A stretch of 64,000 nucleotides of DNA from Ensifer canadensis (GCF_017488845.2 NZ_CP083370.1:2170001-2234000); one strand, 5' to 3'. Numbered from the stretch's first letter, positions 1-7,779 are shown. The notes: generated by a model not told the origin, from the sequence alone. A program made the numbers and translations.

Positions 1-1
1 G

Positions 2-112
2 GAAGACGGCGATCCCGAGATCGGGGAGCGGATCGTCAGAAACGGGCAACACATCATCGATCACTACTGGCGCGGAAAGAGCGCGCAGACGAGCGACGGC
101 GCTTCAAGGTGA
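2..112 (+). CDS. 3' end of an unidentified protein (5' part outside window)
   Basis: An open frame runs from the window edge to a TGA at 110-112 and gives 36 residues beginning EDGDPEIGERIV and ending SDGASR. It is acidic then basic and reads like a genuine protein C-terminus, but it is too short to assign to a family. The next gene is convergent and ends 14 bp downstream. Confidence 0.4.
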   Translation, partial: EDGDPEIGERIVRNGQHIIDHYWRGKSAQTSDGASR

Positions 113-126
113 CTGCGAAGTTCGCC

Positions 127-870
127 TCAGCCTTCAAGATCGCCGACCATTCCCTCGGATCGGTTCACCTTCGTCGAGCTTGGCGGCATGGAATGACCGA
201 TCGCCTTCCACATCCATCCATCCGAGTTATCTGGGATGTCCTGCATTCCTAACCGTTGCCTGTAGAGTTTCCGCATGGCCGTGAGACGTCGGGCAAACAT
301 AGGTTCGTCCGCTACGGGGCGGCCATCTGCGGCCCCCTCCCATTCGAGCGGGAATGCCTTGAGCACCATCGTTCCTCCTCTACGTTTGAAGGCTTTGTCG
401 ATGGCAGCCGTCAGCGCGGGCCAAATCCCCGTATACGGGATCGCAATCACGAGACGGTCGAAGATGATCAACGGCTCGCCGCTCTCGAGCGGATGACCAT
501 CTTCCACCCAGTGGTCCATGATCATCTCGGCGCATTCATAATCGGCTTGCGTTCTCTCGTCCGCCGACATGACGAAGCTCTGACCGTCGGAGAAATAACC
601 TCCGCAGGTATCCCATTCTCGGAACTTCGCGATGGCCAAGATTTCCTTCCCGCGCCTGCAAATGATCTCGATGTCTCGGGTCTTGAATTCTTCATCCGAG
701 GAATAAAACGTGGATCGACGGCAGGTCGTGATCAGGTCTTCGGTTTCGATCACGAAAGTCTTCCGTAGCTCTGAGAAAGCGCCGTCCTCGACAGTGCCAA
801 CGAGAGCCGCCGCTCTCCTTTCGAGTAACCATTCCCGTGATCGCATCCTTGCCTCCAGCATCACGGGCAT
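127..870 (-). CDS. hypothetical protein, 247 aa
   Basis: I do not recognise this family. The protein is soluble, with no signal peptide or membrane segment, and moderately acidic. It has a Trp-rich C-terminal third (DNSDGWMWKAIGH) and a central stretch rich in Asp/Glu. The ATG at 870 overlaps the end of a truncated serine-hydrolase fragment upstream on the same strand; internal Met codons near residue 9 are alternative starts. The coherent hydrophobic/charged pattern through the whole frame favours a real gene. Confidence 0.55.
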   Translation of the reverse strand: MPVMLEARMRSREWLLERRAAALVGTVEDGAFSELRKTFVIETEDLITTCRRSTFYSSDEEFKTRDIEIICRRGKEILAIAKFREWDTCGGYFSDGQSFVMSADERTQADYECAEMIMDHWVEDGHPLESGEPLIIFDRLVIAIPYTGIWPALTAAIDKAFKRRGGTMVLKAFPLEWEGAADGRPVADEPMFARRLTAMRKLYRQRLGMQDIPDNSDGWMWKAIGHSMPPSSTKVNRSEGMVGDLEG

Positions 871-1052
871 TGGAAGGCGACGCGGCCAGCTTCAACGATC
901 ATGAGTGCTGTCGAGCGACCGTCCGCCAAAACTTGGGCAAGGCTGGCCAAGTGCGATGACGACCAGCCAACGTCGCCCGGCACCAACTCGTCCCACTGAG
1001 CACCAGGAACGATCCTGTCCTTTTCAGCGAAAGATAGTTGGGTGCCAGACAT
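861..1052 (-). pseudogene. N-terminal remnant of a beta-lactamase-family serine hydrolase
   Basis: Sixty-three residues with the usual N-terminus of class C beta-lactamase-like serine hydrolases: a W-D-E-L-V-P segment, then GWSSSHLASLAQVLADG, then TALMIVEAGRVAFQ, where the family normally continues with a W-G-D motif and some 250 more residues including the S-x-x-K catalytic motif. Here the frame ends at once (Cys-Pro-stop), so the catalytic domain is missing. The 5' end is intact: a GGAGAAG ribosome site lies 3-9 bp before the ATG at 1052. A deletion or recombination has fused it to the unrelated gene downstream. Confidence 0.6.
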
Positions 1053-1256
1053 GACTTCTCCAATCGAATCGCGACAACCGAGGCTGTGTTGATGATCGGA
1101 TCAAAAGAATTGGTGCGCAACTGTGCGTTGACCCTTGCTTGCAGATAATGGCGATCAGCCATATTCCGGCATGAAACAGGCTGACGAGATTTTGCTGTTC
1201 TCAAGTGCCTAAAGTCGACGAACAATGTTGGTGACGATATTTGAGAGGAATCAGAC

Positions 1257-2093
1257 GTGAAGATAGCCGCCGCCCAAACTGCTGTAACAAAGGACCTCTC
1301 CGAAAACGCTGCGGTCATCAAACAACTGCTCTGCGACGCCGCATCGAAAGGGGTACGGCTGGTCAGCTTTTGCGAAGGAGCTCTTTCTGGGTATTCCAAG
1401 GCTCAGATAGCCGATCCCGATGCGTGGCTGTCTTTTGATTGGCGGACGCACGAAGAAGAGCTAAGGCGCATTGGCGAACTTTGCGGCAAGCTCGGCATCT
1501 ACGCCGTCGTCGGTGGGGCACACATGCTGTCGACGACGTCGCGCCCCCACAACAGCCTGTATGTTCTCTCGGCGGCTGGCGAATTACTCACCAGATATGA
1601 CAAGCGGTTTCTGTCGAACAGCGAGGTGAATGACTGGTACACCCCCGGCACTGATCCAATAATCTTTGAGGCCGACGGATATCGTTTCGGTTGTGCGATT
1701 TGTATAGAATCCCAGTTCCCCGAGGTGTTCAGCGAATACGAACGTCTTGCCGCCGATGTCGTGCTCTTCTCCTCCTATGGAATCCCTGAACACTTTCAGG
1801 TCGCGTTGCGAGCGCATGCAGGCTTGAATTGCTTGTGGATCAGCGCGTCAACGCCTGCGCAAAAGGCCGCCAAGGGGCCAGCTGGTATTATCGGGCCCGA
1901 CGGCAAATGGTCGGCAACTTGCGCTGCCTCGGCAACCTCCTGCTACACGGTAGCGGTGCTGGATCGAGATGATCCCGCATACGACGTACCGCTACAAAAG
2001 GCACGCCCATGGCGAAAGAGGGCAAGATCGGGCGATATCTATAGAGAGAGGATTGTTAACGACCCTCGGAGCATGAACCGAAAGGAATATTGA
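1257..2093 (+). CDS. carbon-nitrogen hydrolase (nitrilase superfamily), 278 aa
   Basis: Hydrolyses a carbon-nitrogen bond in an amide, nitrile or carbamoyl substrate; the substrate cannot be told from sequence. The Glu-Lys-Cys triad is visible: Glu40 (FCEGALSGY), Lys116 (RYDKRF) and Cys149 (CAICIES). The length fits the family and there is no signal peptide, so it is cytosolic. The GTG start is supported by TTGAGAGG 8 bp upstream. It is divergent from the truncated hydrolase, and a paralogue with the same fold lies at 6092-6832; the two flank an IS66 element, a nucleotidyltransferase and a broken HIT gene. Confidence 0.85.
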   Translation: MKIAAAQTAVTKDLSENAAVIKQLLCDAASKGVRLVSFCEGALSGYSKAQIADPDAWLSFDWRTHEEELRRIGELCGKLGIYAVVGGAHMLSTTSRPHNSLYVLSAAGELLTRYDKRFLSNSEVNDWYTPGTDPIIFEADGYRFGCAICIESQFPEVFSEYERLAADVVLFSSYGIPEHFQVALRAHAGLNCLWISASTPAQKAAKGPAGIIGPDGKWSATCAASATSCYTVAVLDRDDPAYDVPLQKARPWRKRARSGDIYRERIVNDPRSMNRKEY

Positions 2094-2147
2094 GCGCCGG
2101 AGGCGCTGTCGCTGATCGTCGTCGGGTTTGTCCGCCTATGTCCTGCA

Positions 2148-2155
2148 TATCGAAC
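2148..2155. repeat. target-site duplication, left copy (TATCGAAC)
   Basis: The 8 bp immediately outside the left end of the IS66-family element are TATCGAAC; the same 8 bp follow the right end at 4739-4746. Eight-bp duplications are characteristic of IS66-family transposition. The exact match indicates a single, fairly recent insertion. Confidence 0.93.
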
Positions 2156-2177
2156 GTAAGCGCGATTTTCCCCGCAC
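2156..2177. repeat. IS66 terminal inverted repeat (tnpC side)
   Basis: Starts GTAAGCGCGATTTTCCCC and matches the reverse complement of 4717-4738 over 22 bp with one mismatch. GTAAGCG is the usual terminal motif of IS66-family ends. Confidence 0.93.
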
Positions 2178-2234
2178 GTTGACGCCTGCGACACCCATGG
2201 ATCGCCTTCGGATTGGTAACGGTATCCGGCTTGG

Positions 2235-3821
2235 TTATGCGTTGGACGTTTTGGGGAAGTTGAACGGGAACAGGTCGTCGAGTTCAGCATCGACAGCGCG
2301 TTGAGGTAATTCCGTAAGAGCGTTGCGCAACCAGGCTAATGGGTCGATGCCACAGGCCCGGCAAGTCAGCATCAGGCTATAGATAACGGCGCTTGCCTTG
2401 GCTCCGTCGACGCTATCGCTGAACAACCACGATTTCCGGCCGGTGGCAAAAACTCTGATGTCACGTTCGAGAATGTTGTTGTCGATCGGCATTCTGCCAT
2501 CGCTGGTGTAGCGCGTCAGATAATCCCATTGGTTCAGGGTGTAGGACACGGCGTCGCCGAGTTTGGTATCCGGCGCGACTTTCGGCGCGATGTCGTCGAG
2601 CCACGACTTTAGGGCATTCAGGACAGGCAAGCTGTGATGTTGGCGGAAGCGGCGAATGCAGTCGGCCTGCGTTTCACCGGCGTCAGGCTTCTTGTCTCGC
2701 GCCTGCCTCTCGATCCGGTAGAGCTGTTCGAAGAACCTGAGCGCCTGTTCCGGCGGTCCGCCACCTTTCTTTCTGGTTTTGAGGGCTTCGACGAAGCGTC
2801 GCCTTGAGTGGGCCATGCATCCAACATGGGTCGCGCCATCCAATGTGCGCCAGGCGGTGTAGCCATCACTCATCAGTATGCCGCGGTAGTTACCGAGGAA
2901 AGCCTGCGGGTGTATCTGGCCGCGGCCCGGCTGATAATCGAGCAGCACGATTGGCTGGTCACTGTCCTCGCCGCTGCGATAAGCCCACATATACGATGTG
3001 CTGGTGGCTTCCTTGTCCTTTTCCTTCAGGACCTGAACCGTCGTCTCATCACCATGAATGAGAGGCTGCGATCGAAGCCGCAGTTTCAGCGCATCATAGA
3101 TGCGATGCAAATGCCTCTCGCTCGAACCGATCACCCAGTGAGCGAGAGCGCCCCGGCTGATCGGAACACCGGCACGCTCGAATGTCTGCGCCACACGGTA
3201 GAGCGGTGTGCCGTCGACGTATTTATGAACGAGCGCGAAGGCTAGCGTCGAGGCCGTGGCGATGCTGCCCGGCAGGGGTTGCGTCGGCATCGGTGCAATT
3301 ACGACAGGCGTGTTGATCCCGGTGCGGTCGCAATGGCGGCAAGCATACTTGAACCGCACATTTTGCAAGACCTTCGCCTTGACCTCGATATGAAGCTGCT
3401 CGGTAACGGTCTCGCCCATGCGATGCATTGCGCCATGGCAGCAAGGACAGGCCTTCTGATCGTCGGGAAGGTCATATTCGACACGCTCGCGCGGCAAGTC
3501 TTCCGGCAGAGGTTTGCGGCCGCGCTTTTTTCCCGTCGTGCCTTCGACCGGCGGCAAGCCTGTGTCCGGAAGATCGACGACATCGCCTTCCTCATTGTCG
3601 TCCTCGTCCGCAGCCTCTTCGGCTTCGTTGAAGATGCGATCAATGTGCTTTTCGCTGCGTGGGGCAAAGCGATGGAGCCTTGCGAGTGCCAGCTCCTCTT
3701 CCAGCTTGACGACCCGTCGCGAGAGCGCTTCCTTTTCGGCTTTGAGCGCGGCGATTTCGGCAGCATTGGCCGCCAATTGCGCCATCAGCTCTGCAACATC
3801 AGGTTCGCCGGTTCGAGTCAT
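2235..3821 (-). CDS. tnpC: IS66-family transposase TnpC, 528 aa
   Basis: The DDE transposase of the IS66 family. In order: an N-terminal coiled-coil/leucine-zipper segment (about residues 5-50), an acidic linker, a zinc-binding region (C-P-C-C near 125 and a later C-R-H-C), and the catalytic core with the conserved HGDETTVQV segment and a C-terminal DNNILERDIR motif typical of the family. Length is normal. It is the last gene of the tnpA-tnpB-tnpC set; the gap to tnpB is 53 bp. Confidence 0.95.
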   Translation of the reverse strand: MTRTGEPDVAELMAQLAANAAEIAALKAEKEALSRRVVKLEEELALARLHRFAPRSEKHIDRIFNEAEEAADEDDNEEGDVVDLPDTGLPPVEGTTGKKRGRKPLPEDLPRERVEYDLPDDQKACPCCHGAMHRMGETVTEQLHIEVKAKVLQNVRFKYACRHCDRTGINTPVVIAPMPTQPLPGSIATASTLAFALVHKYVDGTPLYRVAQTFERAGVPISRGALAHWVIGSSERHLHRIYDALKLRLRSQPLIHGDETTVQVLKEKDKEATSTSYMWAYRSGEDSDQPIVLLDYQPGRGQIHPQAFLGNYRGILMSDGYTAWRTLDGATHVGCMAHSRRRFVEALKTRKKGGGPPEQALRFFEQLYRIERQARDKKPDAGETQADCIRRFRQHHSLPVLNALKSWLDDIAPKVAPDTKLGDAVSYTLNQWDYLTRYTSDGRMPIDNNILERDIRVFATGRKSWLFSDSVDGAKASAVIYSLMLTCRACGIDPLAWLRNALTELPQRAVDAELDDLFPFNFPKTSNA

Positions 3822-3874
3822 CTTAGTTTTGAATCTGAACCGCTTCGCCGCGTCAACAGCTCAATTCGCCATCT

Positions 3875-4228
3875 TCAGCCGGCGATCTGATATTGCCGCA
3901 CGGGATGTCGGATCATCGCATCGATATCGATGCCGTCGAGTATCCAATGCAGTTGCTCAGTCGTCAGCAAAACCACCGGCACCTCGCGGCGGGGCCATCT
4001 GAACTTGTCCTCGGTCAACCGCTTCAGGATAAGGACAAAGCCCGACCGATCGAAGAACAGCAGCTTCATCCGGTCTCGACGGCGATTGCAGAAGGCAAAA
4101 ACCGCTGGAGCAAACGGATCGAGCGCCATCGTCTCTTGGACCAGAACCGCAAGGCTGTTGATGCCGGCCCGGAAGTCGATCGGTTCGCGATGCAGGTAGA
4201 CTTGAAGATCAGCGCCCAGTCTGAACAT
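3875..4228 (-). CDS. tnpB: IS66-family accessory protein TnpB, 117 aa
   Basis: IS66 ORF2-type protein required for transposition of this family. The signature segments HREPIDFRAGINSLAVLV and FAFCNRRRDRMKLLFFDRSGFVL are present and the length (117) is typical. The start overlaps the end of tnpA by 20 bp, consistent with translational coupling. Confidence 0.95.
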   Translation of the reverse strand: MFRLGADLQVYLHREPIDFRAGINSLAVLVQETMALDPFAPAVFAFCNRRRDRMKLLFFDRSGFVLILKRLTEDKFRWPRREVPVVLLTTEQLHWILDGIDIDAMIRHPVRQYQIAG

Positions 4229-4655
4229 GACCCAGTGCTCCGATTAGTGCAGCCAACACGTCCACATCACCGCATTCCAGCGTCAACCTCACACCGTTCG
4301 GCAGTGACGCGCTCACTTTCGCTGGGGAAGACAGAGGGCCGATCCTCTCTGCCTTCGGCGGCAGCTCTTCACCATAGGTGGCAGGCATCTCCAAGGAGAA
4401 CTTGCTGCTCGCCGCAGTGACCTGAACCGGAATAAACGCCGATGTCGAAGACAGCGGGAATGGAGCGGCTTGGGTGTGTTTCCTTATCCATTTCCAAACG
4501 AGGTTCGCGTTGACGCCGTGTTCGAGCGCAAGTTTCGATACTGATGCGCCAGGCTTAAGGCAGGCCGCAATAAGACGGTCCTTCGATGCTGGATCGAACC
4601 GGCGTCGTCCATTCCTACCAACCAGCCGCACGACAAGTTTTTGAACTTCTTCCAT
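4209..4655 (-). CDS. tnpA: IS66-family accessory protein TnpA, about 149 aa
   Basis: Carries an N-terminal helix-turn-helix (RRRFDPASKDRLIAACL, then SVSKLALEHGVNANLVWKW) of the transposase-8/OrfA type, followed by a variable linker and a C-terminal segment (LPNGVRLTLECGDVDVLAALI) typical of IS66 TnpA. I chose the ATG at 4655 (MEEVQKLVV); an upstream in-frame ATG at 4703 would put the start inside the leader hairpin and is less likely. Confidence 0.9.
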   Translation of the reverse strand: MEEVQKLVVRLVGRNGRRRFDPASKDRLIAACLKPGASVSKLALEHGVNANLVWKWIRKHTQAAPFPLSSTSAFIPVQVTAASSKFSLEMPATYGEELPPKAERIGPLSSPAKVSASLPNGVRLTLECGDVDVLAALIGALGHVQTGR

Positions 4656-4660
4656 CACTT

Positions 4661-4687
4661 GGTGTCCACCTTTTTTAGGTGGACACC
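4661..4687 (-). promoter_or_regulatory. perfect 10-bp stem in the tnpA leader
   Basis: GGTGTCCACC and its complement GGTGGACACC (4661-4670 and 4678-4687) enclose a 7-nt A/T-only loop, ending 5 bp before the tnpA start. In the transcript the stem would sit directly at the translation initiation region; a role in damping expression by read-through transcription is inference. Confidence 0.55.
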
Positions 4688-4716
4688 TCATGCCAAAGCT
4701 CACTCAATCACAGAAG

Positions 4717-4738
4717 GTGCGGGGAAATTCGCGCTTAC
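4717..4738. repeat. IS66 terminal inverted repeat (tnpA side)
   Basis: Read on the minus strand it begins GTAAGCGCGAATTTCCCC and pairs with 2156-2177 (one mismatch). It is followed directly by the target duplication. Confidence 0.93.
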
Positions 4739-4746
4739 TATCGAAC
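4739..4746. repeat. target-site duplication, right copy (TATCGAAC)
   Basis: Identical to 2148-2155; see the left copy. Removing the element and one copy rejoins 2155 to 4747. Confidence 0.93.
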
Positions 4747-4794
4747 CGAGGCAAATGTCCACGCTGTGGCGGGACAGGCTCGATCAGGACTGGA

Positions 4795-5550
4795 TTAGCA
4801 GTAACCGAGTATAGGAAGAATGGATTTGGGCGACTCCACTGTGAAGTGCAGCGTGTTGCGGCAATGAGGGCAGATGGCATCTGCATCCGTGGAATAGGAT
4901 TGTTTTTCGAGCTTTCCGGTGCGCCGTTCCAAGGCGTCGGTAATCTGAACGGTCGCTCCAGCATAAGTTAAAGGGTCAATCGGACGACGGTGATCCTCCC
5001 AAGCCTTTTCTACGAGATCGATATCAACGATCTGTTTCGCCCGTTCATGGTCGTCAGCGCATTTGGGCGGAACTGTATCTCCCCTGCTAAAGCACATCAT
5101 TTCCGAAGCGATACGACATGCAATGTCCTGTAAGGCTACGGTCTTGACCGGAAGATCGTCGACCAGCGCGGTTCTTGCTCGCTCAAGTGTTCCGCCGTAC
5201 GCGCCAAAGATGTCGATGCGTACGCGTTCTGACGGATCTACGAGTTGAAGGATTAGCTTGCCGACGGGCCGATGCGGATGTGCATGACTGATGAGGAATT
5301 CGCGCCCGAGAATAGCTGGCAATCCCTCGAATCCTGAGATAACGACGTCTATATCGTTGAGGGCGCGACGGCGTCCAAGGTTAGTGCCGAGCGCCGCTTC
5401 CAGGGCGATACCTCCAGTGACAGCGTAATCTATCCCACAGGCAGTCAACTTTCGGAGCACTCTGTAGACGCGTCTTGCGTCGTCGATTGTCAAGAAAGGT
5501 TCAAGGCGGATAGGAGCTATCACGTCAAAGATTCTCCCTGAAGTTGACAA
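4795..5550 (-). CDS. nucleotidyltransferase-fold protein with C-terminal Cys/His motif, 251 aa
   Basis: The N-terminal half shows the minimal nucleotidyltransferase pattern: GG-I-A-L-E at residues 46-51 and Asp66-x-Asp68 (ALNDIDVVIS), the metal-binding pair of the fold also used in AbiEii-like and MNT-type enzymes. A later RVRIDIFG (residues around 110) could supply the third acidic residue. Near the C-terminus CPHCRNTLHF (about 227-236) resembles a small zinc knuckle. The substrate is unknown; it could modify a small molecule, RNA or protein. It stands alone, divergent from the broken HIT gene, with no obvious antitoxin partner. Confidence 0.65.
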   Translation of the reverse strand: MSTSGRIFDVIAPIRLEPFLTIDDARRVYRVLRKLTACGIDYAVTGGIALEAALGTNLGRRRALNDIDVVISGFEGLPAILGREFLISHAHPHRPVGKLILQLVDPSERVRIDIFGAYGGTLERARTALVDDLPVKTVALQDIACRIASEMMCFSRGDTVPPKCADDHERAKQIVDIDLVEKAWEDHRRPIDPLTYAGATVQITDALERRTGKLEKQSYSTDADAICPHCRNTLHFTVESPKSILPILGYC

Positions 5551-5610
5551 TCGGATCGGTCACCACGATCTTGAATTACGGGTAAGAACAGACCTCGAAC
5601 GACTCTCGAT

Positions 5611-6056
5611 ATGGCCCACCACCAGGTTACAAGTGTGTGTTTAAGTTGTGAACTGACGTCGGGGCGCAAGCCGATTCCCGGCGGGACAATTTTTGAGACA
5701 CAGTATTTTCATGCTCACCAGGACGTCGCTTATCCAGTGCCGGGACAGGTTATCGTAGCTGCGAAGCGACACTTCAAGCTTCTGACCGACATGACCCCGG
5801 ATGAGACATCCGAATTTCTACCGCTTGTTCAAAAGCTCAGAAGGCAACAGACGAGCCAACTTGGTATCGAGTACGTCTACTATTTTTATAACGAGGATAC
5901 GTCGCACCACTCGAATGGATGGCGCGGTTCGGAAAGTCTATTGACGCGGTACGTCCCGCGCTACTCCATGCCCGAGATAGCATGAACTCGGAAGCGGAAC
6001 TCGCTTTTGTCGCAGAGGCTGCGAAGAAGCTGCGACGAGGGATGCAGGGCATATAG
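5611..6056 (+). pseudogene. HIT-family (histidine triad) protein, broken at the active site
   Basis: The first 95 residues read as a HIT-like hydrolase: PGGTIFETQYFHAHQDVAYPVPGQVIVAAKRHF and the core strand YVYYFYNEDTSHH. The H-x-H-x-H triad should follow, but after two His the frame turns to nonsense and stops at 5985. The expected C-terminus (EWMARFGKSIDAVRPALL through AAKKLRRGMQGI) continues in another frame to a TAG at 6054-6056. The break is therefore a short deletion/frameshift at about 5911-5918 that removes the nucleotide-binding triad. Confidence 0.7.
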
Positions 6057-6091
6057 GGCATCAAAGCGCTGAAAACCCTTGATGGATTTGG

Positions 6092-6832
6092 TCAAGGCCA
6101 GACGGGGATATCCGCCACTAGCAGACCTGGCTTCTCCAAAGGTAGCTGCTTCACGACGGCTCCATCTGGATCAAGCACCGCTGTCGGCCCCCATGATACG
6201 CCGCCATCGCGTTCGCCAGTAACATCCGCCGATACAAGCCAAAGGCCAGTCTCTCGACATCGGTCACCGCGTACAGAGTTGTGGGCATTTCGGAAGATTT
6301 CAGCCCTATCTCTTCGCATCATATTGTTTGCGGGACATACGATGAGTGTTGCGCCACTATCAGCAACACGCTGCGCCGCTACAGGGAAGTTGGTGTCGTA
6401 GCAAATATTTATTCCGAACTTCAGGCCGCCCGCGTTGAAAACCGGAGTTTCTGTCCCTGCGGAGAAGGAGCGCTCCCCATCCAAGAGATGTCTTTTGCGA
6501 TAGCATCCGACTGCAGTCGCGCCATCTATGACCACGGCGCTGTTGAATAACCTCCCCATCGACACCTCGATGAAGCCCATGACAATCGTGGGCCCGACCT
6601 TGGGGAAGCGTTCCATCAGGTCGTTGAACTGGCTGGAGGAGACATCCAACGCGACTCGACGTGCCGAAGCTTCGTCGGTCATATACCCTTGGAGGTATCC
6701 CTCGGGAAAACAAAGTGGCCTCGCACCTTCGGCTTCCGCCTGTTGCGAAAGCTTGACCGCAGCGGATAGAGCGCCCTCTGTATCCTCCCTGTATTCGGCA
6801 GTCTGAGCGGCCGCGACCCGGATGGTTCTCAT
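6092..6832 (-). CDS. carbon-nitrogen hydrolase (nitrilase superfamily), 246 aa
   Basis: Second nitrilase-fold hydrolase of the window. Counted from the chosen ATG at 6832 the triad is Glu44 (CFPEGYLQGY), Lys113 (YRKRHL) and Cys144 (INICYDTNF). Cytosolic; amidase-like substrates are most likely, but the specificity is not readable. An upstream ATG at 6895 would add 21 residues unlike the family start, so I prefer MRTIRVAAAQTA. It is convergent with the broken HIT gene and transcribed away from the Rrf2 gene. Confidence 0.85.
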   Translation of the reverse strand: MRTIRVAAAQTAEYREDTEGALSAAVKLSQQAEAEGARPLCFPEGYLQGYMTDEASARRVALDVSSSQFNDLMERFPKVGPTIVMGFIEVSMGRLFNSAVVIDGATAVGCYRKRHLLDGERSFSAGTETPVFNAGGLKFGINICYDTNFPVAAQRVADSGATLIVCPANNMMRRDRAEIFRNAHNSVRGDRCRETGLWLVSADVTGERDGGVSWGPTAVLDPDGAVVKQLPLEKPGLLVADIPVWP

Positions 6833-7259
6833 GTCATGCTCTCTGATGGCAACGCTACGATGACCGATGATCGGGTCAAAACGAGCTATGTGCAACGAGT
6901 AAGAGACGACTGCACAGCGTCTGTAAGAGCTAACTCATATTTCTGCTTTCGGCCCAAACCGGACATCGTTATTGCGTCCACACGAATTTCATGGCCCTTC
7001 ACTCATTTGATCGTGGAACGAACTATCGCCGCGTGTGATGTCGCCGTGATGTCGGAAAAACGACCGGAAACCTGACGGTGAATCTTGTTAGGAAACTCTA
7101 TTCAACCACCGCAATATGTCTCCTCAGCCGGGCGATGCCGTCCCGTATTATTCAAGCTCAAACCCGTTAGTGTGGGCTGGCGCAAGCGGCGTGGACAACA
7201 GCGTGCTACATAAGCTCACGTAGAAAAGCCTTGCCGTCGCGCGGCTCTTGCATTATATG
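6833..7259. other. intergenic region upstream of the Rrf2-family gene
   Basis: About 430 bp between a minus-strand hydrolase and a plus-strand regulator. No frame looks coding and no RNA gene is recognisable. Base composition is more AT-rich than its neighbours near the right end, where the Rrf2 operator lies. Confidence 0.5.
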
Positions 7260-7276
7260 GATACTAATATAGTATC
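7260..7276. promoter_or_regulatory. operator of the Rrf2-family regulator (perfect 7-bp inverted repeat)
   Basis: GATACTA-ATA-TAGTATC: two perfect 7-bp arms with a 3-bp spacer, ending 5 bp before the ATG of the Rrf2-family gene. A related copy with the same spacing lies upstream of the next gene (7738-7754). Position and repetition make it the likely binding site of the regulator, which would then repress itself. Confidence 0.7.
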
Positions 7277-7281
7277 TATAA

Positions 7282-7707
7282 ATGGCTTCAGTAAACACTC
7301 AATTTTCGATTGCCGTCCACGTGATGGCGGCAATCGCACATCACGACGGGGTTTTCGCATCGGAAGTTCTCGCGCGCAGCGTGAATGCGAATCCGGTTTT
7401 CGTTAAAAGAGTCCTCGTTAAACTCTCGAAGGCGAAGCTGGCGAAGACGACGGTTGGTAAGTCGGGCGGATATGGCTTGGCACGAAGCCCCAATAGGATT
7501 TCGCTCTTAGACATCTACGCTGCGGTAAACCCTCCAGATGCTTTTGCCATCCATGCTTATCCCGTGAACAACGAGTGTATTATCAGCTCCAACATCAAGG
7601 AAGTCATGGGCGACGTGCTGGTTGGCACCGAGGAGGCCGTCCATGGGCATCTGAGACAGACGACTTTGGCAGATGTGGTTTCCAAAATCAGGGCCAGGTC
7701 CGGGTAG
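7282..7707 (+). CDS. Rrf2-family transcriptional regulator, 141 aa
   Basis: Winged helix-turn-helix DNA-binding protein. FSIAVHVMAAIAHHDG, SVNANPVFVKRVLVKLSKAKL and GKSGGYGLARSP are the standard Rrf2 wHTH with its glycine-rich wing (residues 1-75). Only one Cys (NNEC, about residue 97) occurs where IscR/NsrR carry three, so an Fe-S cluster of the classic kind is unlikely; a thiol or redox response is possible. It is followed after 72 bp by an SDR gene on the same strand, and both are preceded by the same operator motif. Confidence 0.88.
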   Translation: MASVNTQFSIAVHVMAAIAHHDGVFASEVLARSVNANPVFVKRVLVKLSKAKLAKTTVGKSGGYGLARSPNRISLLDIYAAVNPPDAFAIHAYPVNNECIISSNIKEVMGDVLVGTEEAVHGHLRQTTLADVVSKIRARSG

Positions 7708-7737
7708 CTGCTTTGGCGAATTTTTTTGCCCAAAATA

Positions 7738-7754
7738 GATACTATTATCGTAAC
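7738..7754. promoter_or_regulatory. second, degenerate Rrf2-type operator
   Basis: GATACTA-TTA-TCGTAAC: the left arm is identical to the operator at 7260, the spacer is again 3 bp, and the right arm matches at 5 of 7 positions. It lies 25 bp before the start of the SDR gene, so the Rrf2 protein probably controls that gene as well. Confidence 0.5.
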
Positions 7755-7779
7755 CGATCAACATCAGAAGGAACACGAA

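Larger units (their letters stand above)
2156..4738 (-). mobile_element. complete IS66-family insertion sequence, 2583 bp
   Basis: The element carries tnpA, tnpB and tnpC on the minus strand and is bounded by terminal inverted repeats beginning GTAAGCGCGA (2156-2177 and 4717-4738, 21 of 22 positions identical) and by an 8-bp direct repeat TATCGAAC. All three frames are open and both ends are present, so it is potentially active. It lies 62 bp after the stop of the nitrilase gene and 56 bp past the 3' end of the nucleotidyltransferase gene, so it appears to break neither. Confidence 0.95.
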
